Origin: Lojkania enalia
Lineage: Eukaryota > Ascomycota > Dothideomycetes > Pleosporales
DNA: 55,984 nt
Reading direction: 5' to 3'
Assembly (NCBI GenBank): GCA_010094045.1
Contig: ML986625.1
Coordinates: 1 to 55,984 of the forward strand
Below are positions 1-10,379 of this stretch, in pieces. Made by a program: the position numbers and the translations under genes. Within the stretch, counting starts at the first letter, position 1. Each line of letters starts with the position of its first letter. The notes beneath the pieces are model-generated. The model saw only the letters and a list, made by a program, of their open reading frames with translations. It had not been told where the DNA came from and did not search any database.

Positions 1-886
1 TTTATATACTTATTAAAGTACTTTAGCTACTTAAGACTAAGTATATTATTTGTCTAGCCGTTCTTAGAGACTGAAATTTTTCAATTATATAATATACCTA
101 CTTCTTTATATTATATAGAGATATAGACGCGTCCTTTATAGATAATAAATAGTAGAGTTATATATATAGTAGTATAGATACTCTAGATAATTATAACCTA
201 TTTACAATCGTCTAGCTATATAAGAGTAGGCTTTATATAATATTCTAAACCTATAATAACCTTTATAGTACTAATAATACCTATCTTAAAGTCTATCTTA
301 TTAAAGTTGTAGATATTATTATTATATATACTATATTTCGCAATTATATCTTATATAAGCTTAAACTATATATTAATAACCTCTAGATTCTTATATTTTA
401 TTTTTTAGTAATTCTTTACTTAATTAAAAGCTATTTTCAGTTTATTTATATATACTATAAATTGTTTAGACTAATTCTTTTCTATAGATATTCTACTATA
501 TACGCCTAATAGTTTATCTACTATATCTACTACTTTATATAGCTAGGACGTAAATCCTTATAAATTAAGGTCGAGAATATATTATATAATTATTTGTTCT
601 TCGGTTACTATAAGCTTCTAGTAATTTAGTTATATATAAGGGCGAAACGCGATTCTATAATATCGAGTAGAGAGTTGTTAATATTATATATTAAAAGCTA
701 TAGTAGCGTATTATATACTCTTAAACTGGCCTAATTTATATACCTATAAAGTAAGCTTAATTCTACCTTCTTATTAAATTAATAGAAGGTTATATTGTAG
801 ATTTATTATAGTTCGTATATAGTGTTTATAATACTAAGAAAAAGTGGCCGCTTTAATAGTTTAGCTGCTTCGATGGTAGAATACGT
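1..886 (-). mobile_element. pogo/Fot1-like DNA transposon Z, 5' half, cut by window start
   Basis: The reverse complement matches the first half of element A (914 to about 1785) base for base apart from transitions. It carries the 5' terminal inverted repeat (TIR; ends in ACGT at 886, next to TSD TA at 887-888), both 17-bp TIR units (about 849-882), the CENP-B-type helix-turn-helix region (about 540-610) and the first catalytic block. The window begins inside the DDE transposase. The reading frame is full of stops from RIP. Z and A stand head to head, 27 bp apart. Confidence 0.9.
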
Positions 887-913
887 TATATCTTTATACT
901 AATATTATATATA
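887..913. other. 27-bp spacer between two head-to-head transposons
   Basis: The spacer holds the TA target duplications of Z (887-888) and A (912-913) with 23 bp of AT-rich host sequence between them. The host is probably the old Gypsy element F, but the piece is too short to prove it. Confidence 0.6.
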
Positions 914-2745
914 ACGTATTCTACTATTAAAGCAGCCACTTTTTCTTAGTATTATAAATACTATATACGAACTATAATAAATTTACAATACAACCTTCTA
1001 TTAATTTAAGAAGAAGGTAGAATTAAGCTTACCTTATAGGCATATAAATTAGGCCAGTTTAAGAGCGTACAACGCGCTGCTATAGCTTTTAATATACGAT
1101 ATTAATAACTCTCTACTCAACTTTACGGAATCGCGTTTCGCCCTCGTATACAACTAAATTACTAGAAGCTTATAGTAACCGAAGAATAAATAATCGTATA
1201 ATATATTCTTAACCTTAATTTACGAGGATTTACGCCCCAGCTATATAAAGTAGTAGATATAGTAGATAAACTATTAGGTATATATAGTAGAATACTTATA
1301 GAAAAGAATTAGTCTAAACGATTTATAGCGCGTATAAATAAGCTTAAAATAGCTTTTAATCGAGTAAAAGATTGCTAAAGAATAAAATAAGAGAATCTAG
1401 AGGTTATTAATACGTAGTTTAAGCTTATATAGGATATAATTGCGAAATATAGTATATATAATAATAATATCTACAACTTTAATAAGACGGGCTTTTAGAT
1501 AGGTATTATTAGTACTATAAAGGTTGTTATAGGTTTAGAACGTTGTATAAAGCCTACTCTTATATAGCTAGGCGATTACGAGTAAGTTATAGTTATTTAG
1601 AGCATCTATACTACTACGTATACAACTCTACTATTTATTATCTATAAAAGACGCGTTTATATCTCTATATAGTATAAAGAAGCAGGTATACTATATAATT
1701 GGAAAATTTCAGTCTCTAAGAACGGCTGGACAAATAATATGCTTAGTCTTAAGTAGCTAAAATATTTTAATAAGTATATAAAGATGCGTTAAATAGAGTT
1801 GTATAAACTACTTATTTTAAACGGCTATAAAAGCTACTTTAACTAGGAATTTAAAGATTACTGCCTCGTATAAAAGATCTTAATACTTTATATACCTTCT
1901 TATTTATTATATATACTTCAGCCTCTTAATATAGTTTACTTCTTACTATTAAAGCTAAAGTACTTACAGTATATATAAGACTTAGCGTGCCGACGCGTCT
2001 ACTATATTAATAAAGAAAGCTTTCTTCTAGCCTTTAAAGACGCATTTTTTAATATATTAATATATAAGAACTATCGAAAGACCTTTAAAGTAATAGGAAT
2101 TATTCTTCTAAACGCGTAGGTTATATTAAATCGCCTTAATATATAACTATATACTCTACTAGAACTACTTCTATAAGAAGACTTCTAGTAGTCTAAAACT
2201 CTAAGTAATATATATAAATTTAGGTTACAATTAATACTTATACGAAAGTTCTTTATACAATTACTAAAAGAGGTATAAGAAAGATTCTTACAGTTTATAA
2301 AAGGTGTTAAGTTAATACTATATTAGAATACGCTTCTTTAAACTCGCAACTTTAAGTTTAAAAGGTAATTAGAAGAAGTAACTAAGCGTAAAATATATAA
2401 AAGAAAGTATATTTAGTATAGTAGTATAGTATTATATAGCGAGAGATCTTTATATATAGCTGCTAAAGCATTTATAGGCTTTTAGCTCTTTAAGAAGATT
2501 CGTAGTACTAATACTTAGGAAAGGGCTCAACCAGCTTAACGCTACTATAATAACTGTAGTAAGACTGGATATAATACTCGTACATGCTAAAAGGATAGTA
2601 GAGAAAATTCTAAATTAGATAAAAGTATATTATATATAGAATCTCTTATTAGTATTAAGTAAATTAACTTTTTATATATAGTATTTATTGCGCTAAAAAA
2701 AAGTAGCCGCTTTAATAGTTTAGCCGCTTTAATAGTAGAATACGT
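914..2745 (+). mobile_element. pogo/Fot1-like DNA transposon A, full length, RIP-inactivated
   Basis: A cut-and-paste Tc1/mariner element of the pogo clade. The ends begin ACGTATTCTAC and the TSD is TA (912-913, 2746-2747). The degraded transposase shows, in order: a CENP-B-like helix-turn-helix region (about 1175-1330, LNLRGFTPQLYKVVD), the first catalytic block with its Asp changed to Asn (about 1471-1497, YNFNKTGF), the second block (about 1811-1840, LLILNGYKSY), the third block (about 1918-1941, QPLNIVYF), and a C-terminal zinc knuckle (about 2543-2595, NNCSKTGYNTRTC). Asp to Asn and Gln/Trp to stop are the changes RIP makes. A is 1832 bp, whereas G and E are 1849 bp. The missing 17 bp is one of the two repeat units in the left TIR. 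Confidence 0.93.
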
Positions 2746-2788
2746 TACCTCTAATATTATAATAGAATATTTAAAGCTAAAATACCTA
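2746..2788. other. Host sliver between transposons A and B
   Basis: Contains TSD TA of A (2746-2747), about 39 bp of AT-rich sequence, and TSD TA of B (2787-2788). It should be continuous with 19436 onward once B is removed, so it probably belongs to Gypsy element F. No motif is visible by itself. Confidence 0.5.
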
Positions 2789-4416
2789 ACGTAATCTACT
2801 ATTAAGTAGTTAAAACTACTAAGCGGTTAGTAACCTATCTAATTTTAATTTTAAAGTAGGATATTTCTATAGCTATTAAAGTAATTAATTATATAGTAAT
2901 ATCTATATAATTCTTACTATTTAGTATTTCGATTAGAGCTATTTTATATATTTTAATATAGTAGTCTAACTCTTAACAGCGCCCGTAGCGTCTTAATTAG
3001 TATAGTTAACTATAACTATTTAAGCCTTTTTATTCTATTTAATAGTTTTCTTATTATTACTTTACTAATTACAGCCTATCTAATATAGAGATAGTATTTA
3101 CGCCCTTAATTACCTTATATTTACGCTCCTTACACTTTATAAGCATCGTATTTACTACCTAGAGATCTCTATTCTCTATCTTTAAAAACAACTGCCTATA
3201 TACTATAAACGTAATACCCTTTATAAGACTTATAAGACTCTTAAGTATTAATATTAGTAAGCTATCTTAATATCGTTCTACACGCTGTTATATATATTAT
3301 ATCTAGTACTTTACCTCTAAGCGATTATATAGTATTTATAACTACTATTTAGTAGGTTTTAAGAGTAGTAGTATTAGAATTTATAAAGCTTAGATATCGA
3401 GCTTTATAATAATACAATCTAGACTAAATAGGACTAATCTAGACCCTCTAAAGCCTCTAGCTATATTTTTATTAGTAATAGCGTTATTAAAGGCCGCTTT
3501 AAATATAGGTAAGAAGTCTTCTTTAGTTATATAGTTAATATAGTACCGAATTAAGCTTTTAATCTCCTTACTATATATATACTTTAATAGACTAAAATAG
3601 CCTATATTAAGTAGCTGTAGAAGATAAGATAAGTATAGAGGTATATAAAGTATAATAATATTATATTCTTTACAATAATTATAAAATTCGATAGAATTAT
3701 AGCTATTATAGCTATCTATAATAAGTAGTCGATAGATGCTAGTAGTACTAGCTTTAGTATATTTATTAAAGTACTTAAGCTATTTAAACCTATATTTAAT
3801 AGATATCTAGCCCTTTTTACTAATAGATAAAACCTACTAAGGTTTATTCGTAATTAACTAGTACTAGATATTATATTATTACGCGTCTTTAAGAATAATA
3901 AATAGTAGAACCGACCAGCCACGCGTATTTACTACTACAATTACTATTACCTACTTAGTATTACTAGATTAGATAGATTTAGGTATTTATTACCTTTTAA
4001 TACTAGTAATAACTATTCTTAAGCTAATTTTACCTATTTAGAAGCTAGTCTCGTCGAAATTATACGTATCTTTATTAAAGATACTATACTTAGCTTTAGT
4101 ATTATATATAAGGTGGAACCAGCCTTAAATAACCTTAGAATCTTCGTTTAAAGCTCTTTAGTAGTTATATCGTCGATTAACGCGTAATTTAAGCTCTAAA
4201 ATACGTAAGATAAAGCGATTAGACTAATTTTTACTAATAGGTTACTAACCGTAATTAAGAAGTAGTTTATTAGTTATATCTTATAATATATTAAGATTAA
4301 GCTAAAACCTATACGTATCTACATTAAGTATATAGTCTATAATCGACCTCTCCTCTAACTCTATAAGATTCTTCGAATTGGGGGTATAATCGGCTCTATA
4401 AGATCTCCTATTACGG
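2789..4416 (-). mobile_element. pogo-like transposon B, 3' part (split by Gypsy-1)
   Basis: A distinct pogo subfamily. The terminus begins ACGTAATCTACTATTAAG, with TSD TA at 2787-2788. The matching other end is at 19433, TSD 19434-19435. The two pieces (2789-4416 and 19210-19433) sum to 1852 bp, the normal size of these elements. The minus strand carries the DDE transposase, broken by stops, and the C-terminal zinc knuckle relic (about 2930-3000, pattern C-x2-C-x3-GHN-like with two Cys turned to Tyr). TIR units have a 17-bp period. Confidence 0.88.
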
Positions 4417-4955
4417 TGTTACTAACCTATATACCGCGGGTATATATAACAACCGCCGTTGCAGTCGTACACGTACTAGGGCCTTATTTATATTAGATTG
4501 GTTAGAGGTAGTAGCTTTAGTAGAGAGAGAGTATTAGGTTCGCTGGTTCTTCGAATATAATAAGTATATTTAGAAGTCTAATAGAGTAACGAGATAAATC
4601 TGTAAAAATAACTATATAGGACCTAATCTACTAAAAAAATCTTCTATCTTATATAGCTAGGTCTAAGACCGCTAAGCCTAGTTTATTAGGTCTATTAGGT
4701 CTGTTAGGTTTAACCTACTATATCTAATACTTCTACTATTATTATATATATAGGTTGTACTATACTTTATTATCCAACTAATTATCTCCTTAATTCCCAC
4801 AGTCCTACTACTTACTATTTAATAACTAGTCCTTAATATACTTCTACCTATTATTACCTTATTAGTCCTCGTCCGAGTCGACCTATTCAGTAGCTAATAT
4901 TAGATTAAGCCCTAGCTATAGAAGTAGTACCTCTTAGCGTTTTATATTTATAATA
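4417..4955 (-). repeat. 3' LTR of Gypsy-1 (539 bp)
   Basis: Same length as, and alignable with, 18666-19204. It still begins TGTTACTAACC on the plus strand (4417), where the other copy has TATTACTAACC. This is the TG/CA terminus seen before and after RIP. It contains a short 9-bp tandem repeat (taggtctat type, about 4687-4715). Confidence 0.93.
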
Positions 4956-4975
4956 CCTATTCCCCTCTTTATAGG
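4956..4975 (-). promoter_or_regulatory. Polypurine tract of Gypsy-1
   Basis: On the minus strand the bases just before the 3' LTR read AAAGAGGGGAATAGG, a purine run where plus-strand DNA synthesis would start. Gypsy-2 has the equivalent tract AGAGGAGGGAGCGGA next to its own 3' LTR (about 48594-48608). Confidence 0.75.
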
Positions 4976-5757
4976 TTTGTCCTAAAGCTCTTTAATCTAT
5001 TACTTTACCTATTCCGTCTAGGTATAGTATTCTACTATTTCTAGTAGCTTATTTTAACTTCTAATATATTCCGCGTAGGTATACTATAGTACTATATCTA
5101 TATTTTTCCGTTCCGGGGTTGATATTTTATATATTCTAGTAGGTCCTGCTCAACTCGCGAGTATAACTCTATTCTTCTTCCTTTTCCCTTTCTACTATAC
5201 TAAAGGTCCAACGCGAAAATACTTCTACCTATAACTATTATACTAGTTACTTAATTCTTTCTCTAGGCGTTATAATAGATCCGTCTTGCTATTATTTAAA
5301 CTGTTAGTCTACGAACCGCAACTATTATAGTAATACTACCCTTTCTTCTATATATAGAGAATATCTTTCTTAGGGTTTATCCTGCAATCTTTCTTTAACC
5401 GAGGGTACCCTTTGCCGTTTTCTAGCGAATATATTAAAGGCTTATAAGGAGTCTACCTCTACCTATTAAGATTTTATAGCTACTAAGAAAGAGGAGATTC
5501 GCTATCTTAAGGAATCTGTATATTACTGTTAGGTAGCTCTTTCTCGCCTAGAACGCGCTAAGAAGTATATCTATACTCTAAAAGAGTATAGTTTAGATCT
5601 TAGAAAACGAGAGGTAAAGTCGATAGAAGAGTAAGAGAAGTTAGAGGAAGAGGAGAGGAGGTCCGCCGGGTCCGAGGCGCTCTCTACTACTATTCTAAGT
5701 TCTATATAAGAGGCTTCTTCTATATTACTACCGCTATTACTTCCTAACTAGACTTTA
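4957..5757 (+). pseudogene. Unrecognised reading frame opposite to Gypsy-1, charged coiled-coil C-terminal half
   Basis: Reading the plus strand in one frame (codons from 4957) gives about 265 codons interrupted only by about a dozen TAA/TAG stops, no TGA, and no frameshift. These stops sit where RIP of CAA/CAG/TGG would place them. The N-terminal half is Tyr/Leu/Ser rich. From about 5401 it becomes Lys/Glu/Arg rich (for example TKKEEIRYLKES, LSRLERAKKYI, EKLEEEERRSAG), the pattern of a long coiled coil. The frame lies between the end of pol and the 3' LTR and converges on pol without clearly overlapping it, so it is not a shadow of pol. The same frame is kept in Gypsy-2 (47815-48600, minus strand). 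I do not recognise the product and cannot assign a function. The start codon is not identifiable, since ATG easily becomes ATA under RIP. It may be an accessory gene of the element or a captured host gene. Confidence 0.65.
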
Positions 5758-5779
5758 CTTAACAACCTATTATTCTAGC

Positions 5780-8700
5780 CTTCTAGTAAAACTCCTTTAG
5801 CTTTATAGTATAGTTAGTTAAGTTCTATACTAGTTTTTATAAACTTTCCTCCTGTGGGTATCTTTTCCACTTTACTAGATACTTCTACTAACGTCTGAAC
5901 CGCTTTCTTACTAGTATATATTCTACTTTATATTCCTATTCTAGTTCTATATTAATAGTCTCTTATAGTAGTATATCGTCTAGTACTAGTTCTAGTTTTA
6001 ACTTATGAAATACTAGGTATATTTTTATATTACTTAGTAGCCTTAGTTTAAAATTTATAGGTCCGATCTATTCTTTAATTAGAAATAGTTCTATTCTTTT
6101 ATAATCCAACTTTTTTATAGGTCTCTTAGTCTTTAAGTTTTTTATTAACAGGAAAACTTTACTCCCCTCTTTAAAGGTTAGTTCCTTAATCCTTAACTTA
6201 TTAGCCTATTCTACTATTCTAAGGTTTTTTAACTAAATCTTTTCTTTAAGTTAATTATAGACTTCCTTTATTTCTTTAGCTTTCTAGTCTGCTAATAGAA
6301 CTAGAAATCCCTTCTTATTCTATTTCTAATACGTAACAGCTTTTTATCTATAGTTAGTTTTAAAGGGTATAGTCTCTATAGTACTCTAGGTTGTTCTATT
6401 ATAGGCTATCTATACTATAGGCAATAGTTTAACCTAATTATCTTATTATTTATTAATATATATCCTTAAATACGTTTCTAAATTCTAGTTAACTTATTCT
6501 ATCTAGCTATCTATCTATAGGTAGAAACTAGTAGATATCTATTATTAGATTCTTATCTTCTTTATCTATCCTTACTAGTATTTAGATGTAAATAACTTAT
6601 CTCTATTTAAAGTAATATACTTTAGAATTCTATACTCCGCGAATATTATATATAATAACTTATATACTAGTTTAGGTACTATTATTATCTCTAATACTAG
6701 TCTAAAGTACGTATATTTTATTAGCTAATCTACTACGTTTATAATTATATCGTATCTTCTTCTTAACTCTAGCTCTATTAATTCTAATAGCTTAGTTACA
6801 AAATTGATTATAATCTATTCCTATAGTCTTTTAGGTACTTCTAATAGCTATAAGAATCTATAAGACTTATATCTTATAGCCTTATTCTTTCCGCATTCTA
6901 AACACTTATAAAGTACGTCTTATATTTCTCTTCTTATATTAGCGAGAGTAAAACTTTTCCTTAGCCTTCGCTCTATTTCTACTACTCCTAGGTATCTCTA
7001 TTCTAGCAATTTATATAATTCTTTTATTATCTACTATTATATATATAGGTATATATATAGTTATTTCTAAGTTGCGTTTTTAATTACTTTTACTTCTTTA
7101 CTACTTATTAGATATCGCTCTACTATCTGCATGTCTCTTAGCTTCTACTACTAAGTTTATTCTAGCGTAATTCGTCTTATAACTTAGGCGACTTGTAGGT
7201 AGTTATATATAAGAGATCTATCTAATTTCTATTTTAGGATTGTATCTCTTTTATACTTTTCCTTAGTTATATAGTTAGCTCTACAACTTAGTACGTCTAC
7301 AGCTATATTTTCTAACCCTTTCCGGTGCGTTATTTTAAAGTTGTAGTCTGCTAGTTACTCTACCTATTATATTTATCTTCCTATAAGTTTCTTTATTATT
7401 ATAAAGTATATAAGGTTTTTATAATCTATCTAAACTTCGAATAGGTATTTAGTTCTTACTAAATATACTCTCTATTCTCTTAACGCTTTAACTATTACTA
7501 ATAATTCCTTATTATATATATTATAGTTAAGTTCTTCTAGTTTTATTTTCCTTGAAAAGTAGGCTTATAGCCTCTACTTTCTATCTTCGTCTTGCTAACT
7601 TAAACAAGCGCCTATTACTTTATCTAAAGCGTTAGTTTCCACTTAGAATTACTTCTCTAGGTCTAGCATTCTTAGTATTAATACTAAGGTAAAGCAGGCT
7701 TTTAGTTCTTCGAAGGCTTTTTACTGTACTTCCTACTACTTAAACTCTTTTTCTTTCTTAGTAACCTCTATTAAGGGTGCTACTACTCTAGAATATCTAC
7801 TTATAAATTTTCTATAGAAATTCGCGAAGCTTAAGAAGGATTAGACTTATTTAACTAAAGTAGGTACTAGCTATTCTAGTATTACTTTAACCTTTTCTTA
7901 TTCCATCTTAATACCGTCTCTAAATATCTGGAACTCTAGGAACCCTATTCCTATCTTATAAAACTCGTATTTCTCTAGAGCTATAAGTAACTTATACTCC
8001 TATAGTTTCGCTAGTACTTTTCTAACGTGTTCCTTATACTCTCTTAGTAATCTATCTATATAGACTAAAATATCGTCTAGATATACTATTATAAATATAT
8101 CTAAGTATTCTCTTAACGCGTTATTTATAACCGTTTAGAAGGTTACCGGTATATTTATAAGTCTAAATAGTATTACTAGATATTTAAAGAAACCTTCTTT
8201 TATTTTAAACGCTATCTTCTATTTATAGCCCTTCTTTATCCGAATTTAGTAATACTCTTCTCTTATATTAAACTTTGTAAACTATTTAGCTCCTTATAAC
8301 TAACTTATAAGTTCTATTATCTTAAGTAACAGATACCTATTTTTCTTAGTTGTATTATTTAGTTGCCTATAATTTACGTATAATCTTAGTTTACTATTCT
8401 TCTTAGATACGAATAGTATTAATAATACTATTCTACTTTAGTTTAGTCGTATATACCCTCTTGCCAAATTCTTTTAGATGTATTTCCTAAGTTCTTCTTT
8501 TTATTCTCGGTTTAAGTTGTATATTAGACTAGGTTTTAGTTTCTTTTTATCCTCGATAATAATCTTATAGTTATATTCCTCGTACTTAGGTATTCTTCTA
8601 TTTTCCGCTTCTTTATACAGCTCTATAAATTTGCTGTAATTCTCTTAAATTTCTTAAAGTATACTATTGTTCTATAGTTCCTTATATACTTTTTAAACTA

Positions 8701-9912
8701 TAATAATACCTAGCGTCTATTTAGTTTTCTTAAGATATCTTACTATTATAGCTACTAATACTCTCTATATTAACTGTAGACCTAAAAGACGCCTTATCTT
8801 ATACTATCTTACTATCCGCTCCGTTTTAGTACGGCTCTATAGCCTATAAACTATTTCTTACTACTAATCTACTCTAGAATTATATTTAGCTAGCTAGTCT
8901 ATACCTAACAATATATTAAATTTTCCTAGGTTTATAATATTAATACTCCTTATATTAGTATATCCTATAACGTTAAGCGCTCGCTTCTTAGTTTCTATTA
9001 GTATAACTCCTCTACTATAGTCTATTAGCTTATTGTCTGCTAGGTATATTATATAAGATACTGCTTTTTCTCTCTACTCTATATTATTCTCGTAAACCTA
9101 TTACGCCGATATAAACATATTTAAAGCTCTACTATCGAGTAGTACTCTAAGTTTCCTCCCGTTAAATTCCGCTCGAAGTACTATATATAAAGGTACTATA
9201 CTAGTAACCCTTCTAACAGCTTTCCTACCTAGTTACTCGGCGTAGCTATCGCCTTAAGGGCTACTTAGTTTTTTAACTAAGATGGGAAGAACTCTACCTT
9301 CTCCTTCTCTTCTCTATATAGCAGACATCTATCTATACTATACCTTATCTATAATTCTTAAGCGTGAGCGGTCTTTGCCTATTTACTATATATCTTATAC
9401 TTCTATTCTAAGAAATACTATTACTATTCGATTAGTTAGTAATCTTTATCTAATTCTTACTATTTAAGTACCCTAAATATATTTTAGTAGTACTAGTATC
9501 TAACTATATATAATTTCCAGTTTAAAGCTTTATATTCTTCTAAATATATATTATCCTCGGGACGTTTCTCCTCCTTAAGTATACTTACTCTTATTATCTT
9601 ACGAGCTATAATGTTGAGTTGTCTTCTAACGTCTCTCTATATCTCTCTTACCTCTAAAACTACTTTTTTCAGCTCCTCGGCTTCTACGATAATTTTACTA
9701 AGCCGGTATAGATACTCTATTTTAAGGTAAATTAGACTTCTATAAATCTAGTAATACCCATTTTCTATATAGTCTTCTATCTTATCTTAAGATAGTAAGA
9801 TTCTTAGCAATAATTATATATCTATTCTTAACTATACTCCTAGCTTTATCTTAATACCTTTATATATCCAGCAATTATCCTAGTAACAGCTAGCCTAATC
9901 TTTTTCGTAGCT
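5780..9912 (-). pseudogene. pol: Gypsy-1 pol relic: protease, reverse transcriptase, RNase H, integrase, chromodomain
   Basis: Read from high to low coordinates. The aspartic protease motif is still intact (about 9110-9160, VLLDSRALNMF). The reverse transcriptase keeps its catalytic signature [10 protein letters not shown] (about 8055-8092). RNase H follows (about 7990-7300), then integrase (about 7150-6200, with TSKYQQ and LETYLRIYINK blocks). A C-terminal chromodomain (about 5815-5945, VEYILVRKRFRR then KYLVKWKRYP) marks the element as a chromovirus; in that family the domain binds methylated histone H3 and directs integration into heterochromatin. Many TAA/TAG stops make it non-functional. 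The copia element is inserted upstream of the protease, at 9913. Confidence 0.9.
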
Positions 9913-9917
9913 GTTCT

Positions 9918-10121
9918 TATTATAGGGATTTTCGGCTAGTCTACCGAGCTGTATTAGATATCGACGTATAATATTACGGTCGATATCACGCTGGATATTA
10001 CGCTGGATATTAGCTAATATACCCCTTTTTCATGTATATAAATATAGCCCGCTGGCCATCTTCAATCAACTAGTTTAACTCCTCATCTCCCTCCCTGAGA
10101 CAAGATTCGCCTCTTACTATA
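9918..10121 (+). repeat. 5' LTR of copia element (204 bp)
   Basis: Aligned by eye without gaps to 17023-17226. I count 18 differences, all transitions and no transversion. The start TATTATAGGG would be TGTTATAGGG before RIP. The end CTATA corresponds to CCACA in the other LTR, restoring the TG...CA termini. Confidence 0.95.
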
Positions 10122-10139
10122 GTTATAAGCCCGGTTACC
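10122..10139 (+). promoter_or_regulatory. Primer-binding site of copia element (half initiator-tRNA type)
   Basis: Directly after the 5' LTR stands GTTATAAGCCC. Its reverse complement, allowing one RIP change, is GGGCTCATAAC, the anticodon arm of initiator tRNA-Met. Drosophila copia is known to prime from a cleaved 5' half of that tRNA, and I infer the same here. The match stops after about 11 bases. Confidence 0.6.
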
Positions 10140-10379
10140 GTACTAAAATAGCTGCAACTTAATTTATATATCGCGATCGATATTATACCTTTTTTATTTA
10201 GTATTGTAATATCGCGATATTATTATCTTTATCGTTTATCAACGATCTTTAGGTACTCAGCTATCAGAATTATGTATAAATTCTGCACTTTATAAGCCTA
10301 TTAACACGCTGTATTATATTTAAGGCTATTTTATTCTCTAGTATTAATATATCCCAGTATATTTCTAGTATTATAACGG

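Noticed and set aside
4957..5757. The opposite-strand frame as a mirror of pol coding sequence
   Set aside because: The recognisable pol product ends with the chromodomain and a short tail near 5780, so there is no sense-strand coding under this frame to cause a shadow.
9282..9467. 61-residue open frame on the plus strand
   Set aside because: It lies antisense to the Gypsy-1 protease/gag-linker region, has low-complexity Ile/Leu/Ser/Tyr content, and the same frame is not kept in Gypsy-2.
10122..10139. A fragment of a tRNA gene
   Set aside because: Only about 11 bases match a tRNA arm, there is no cloverleaf around them, and the position directly after an LTR is that of a primer-binding site.
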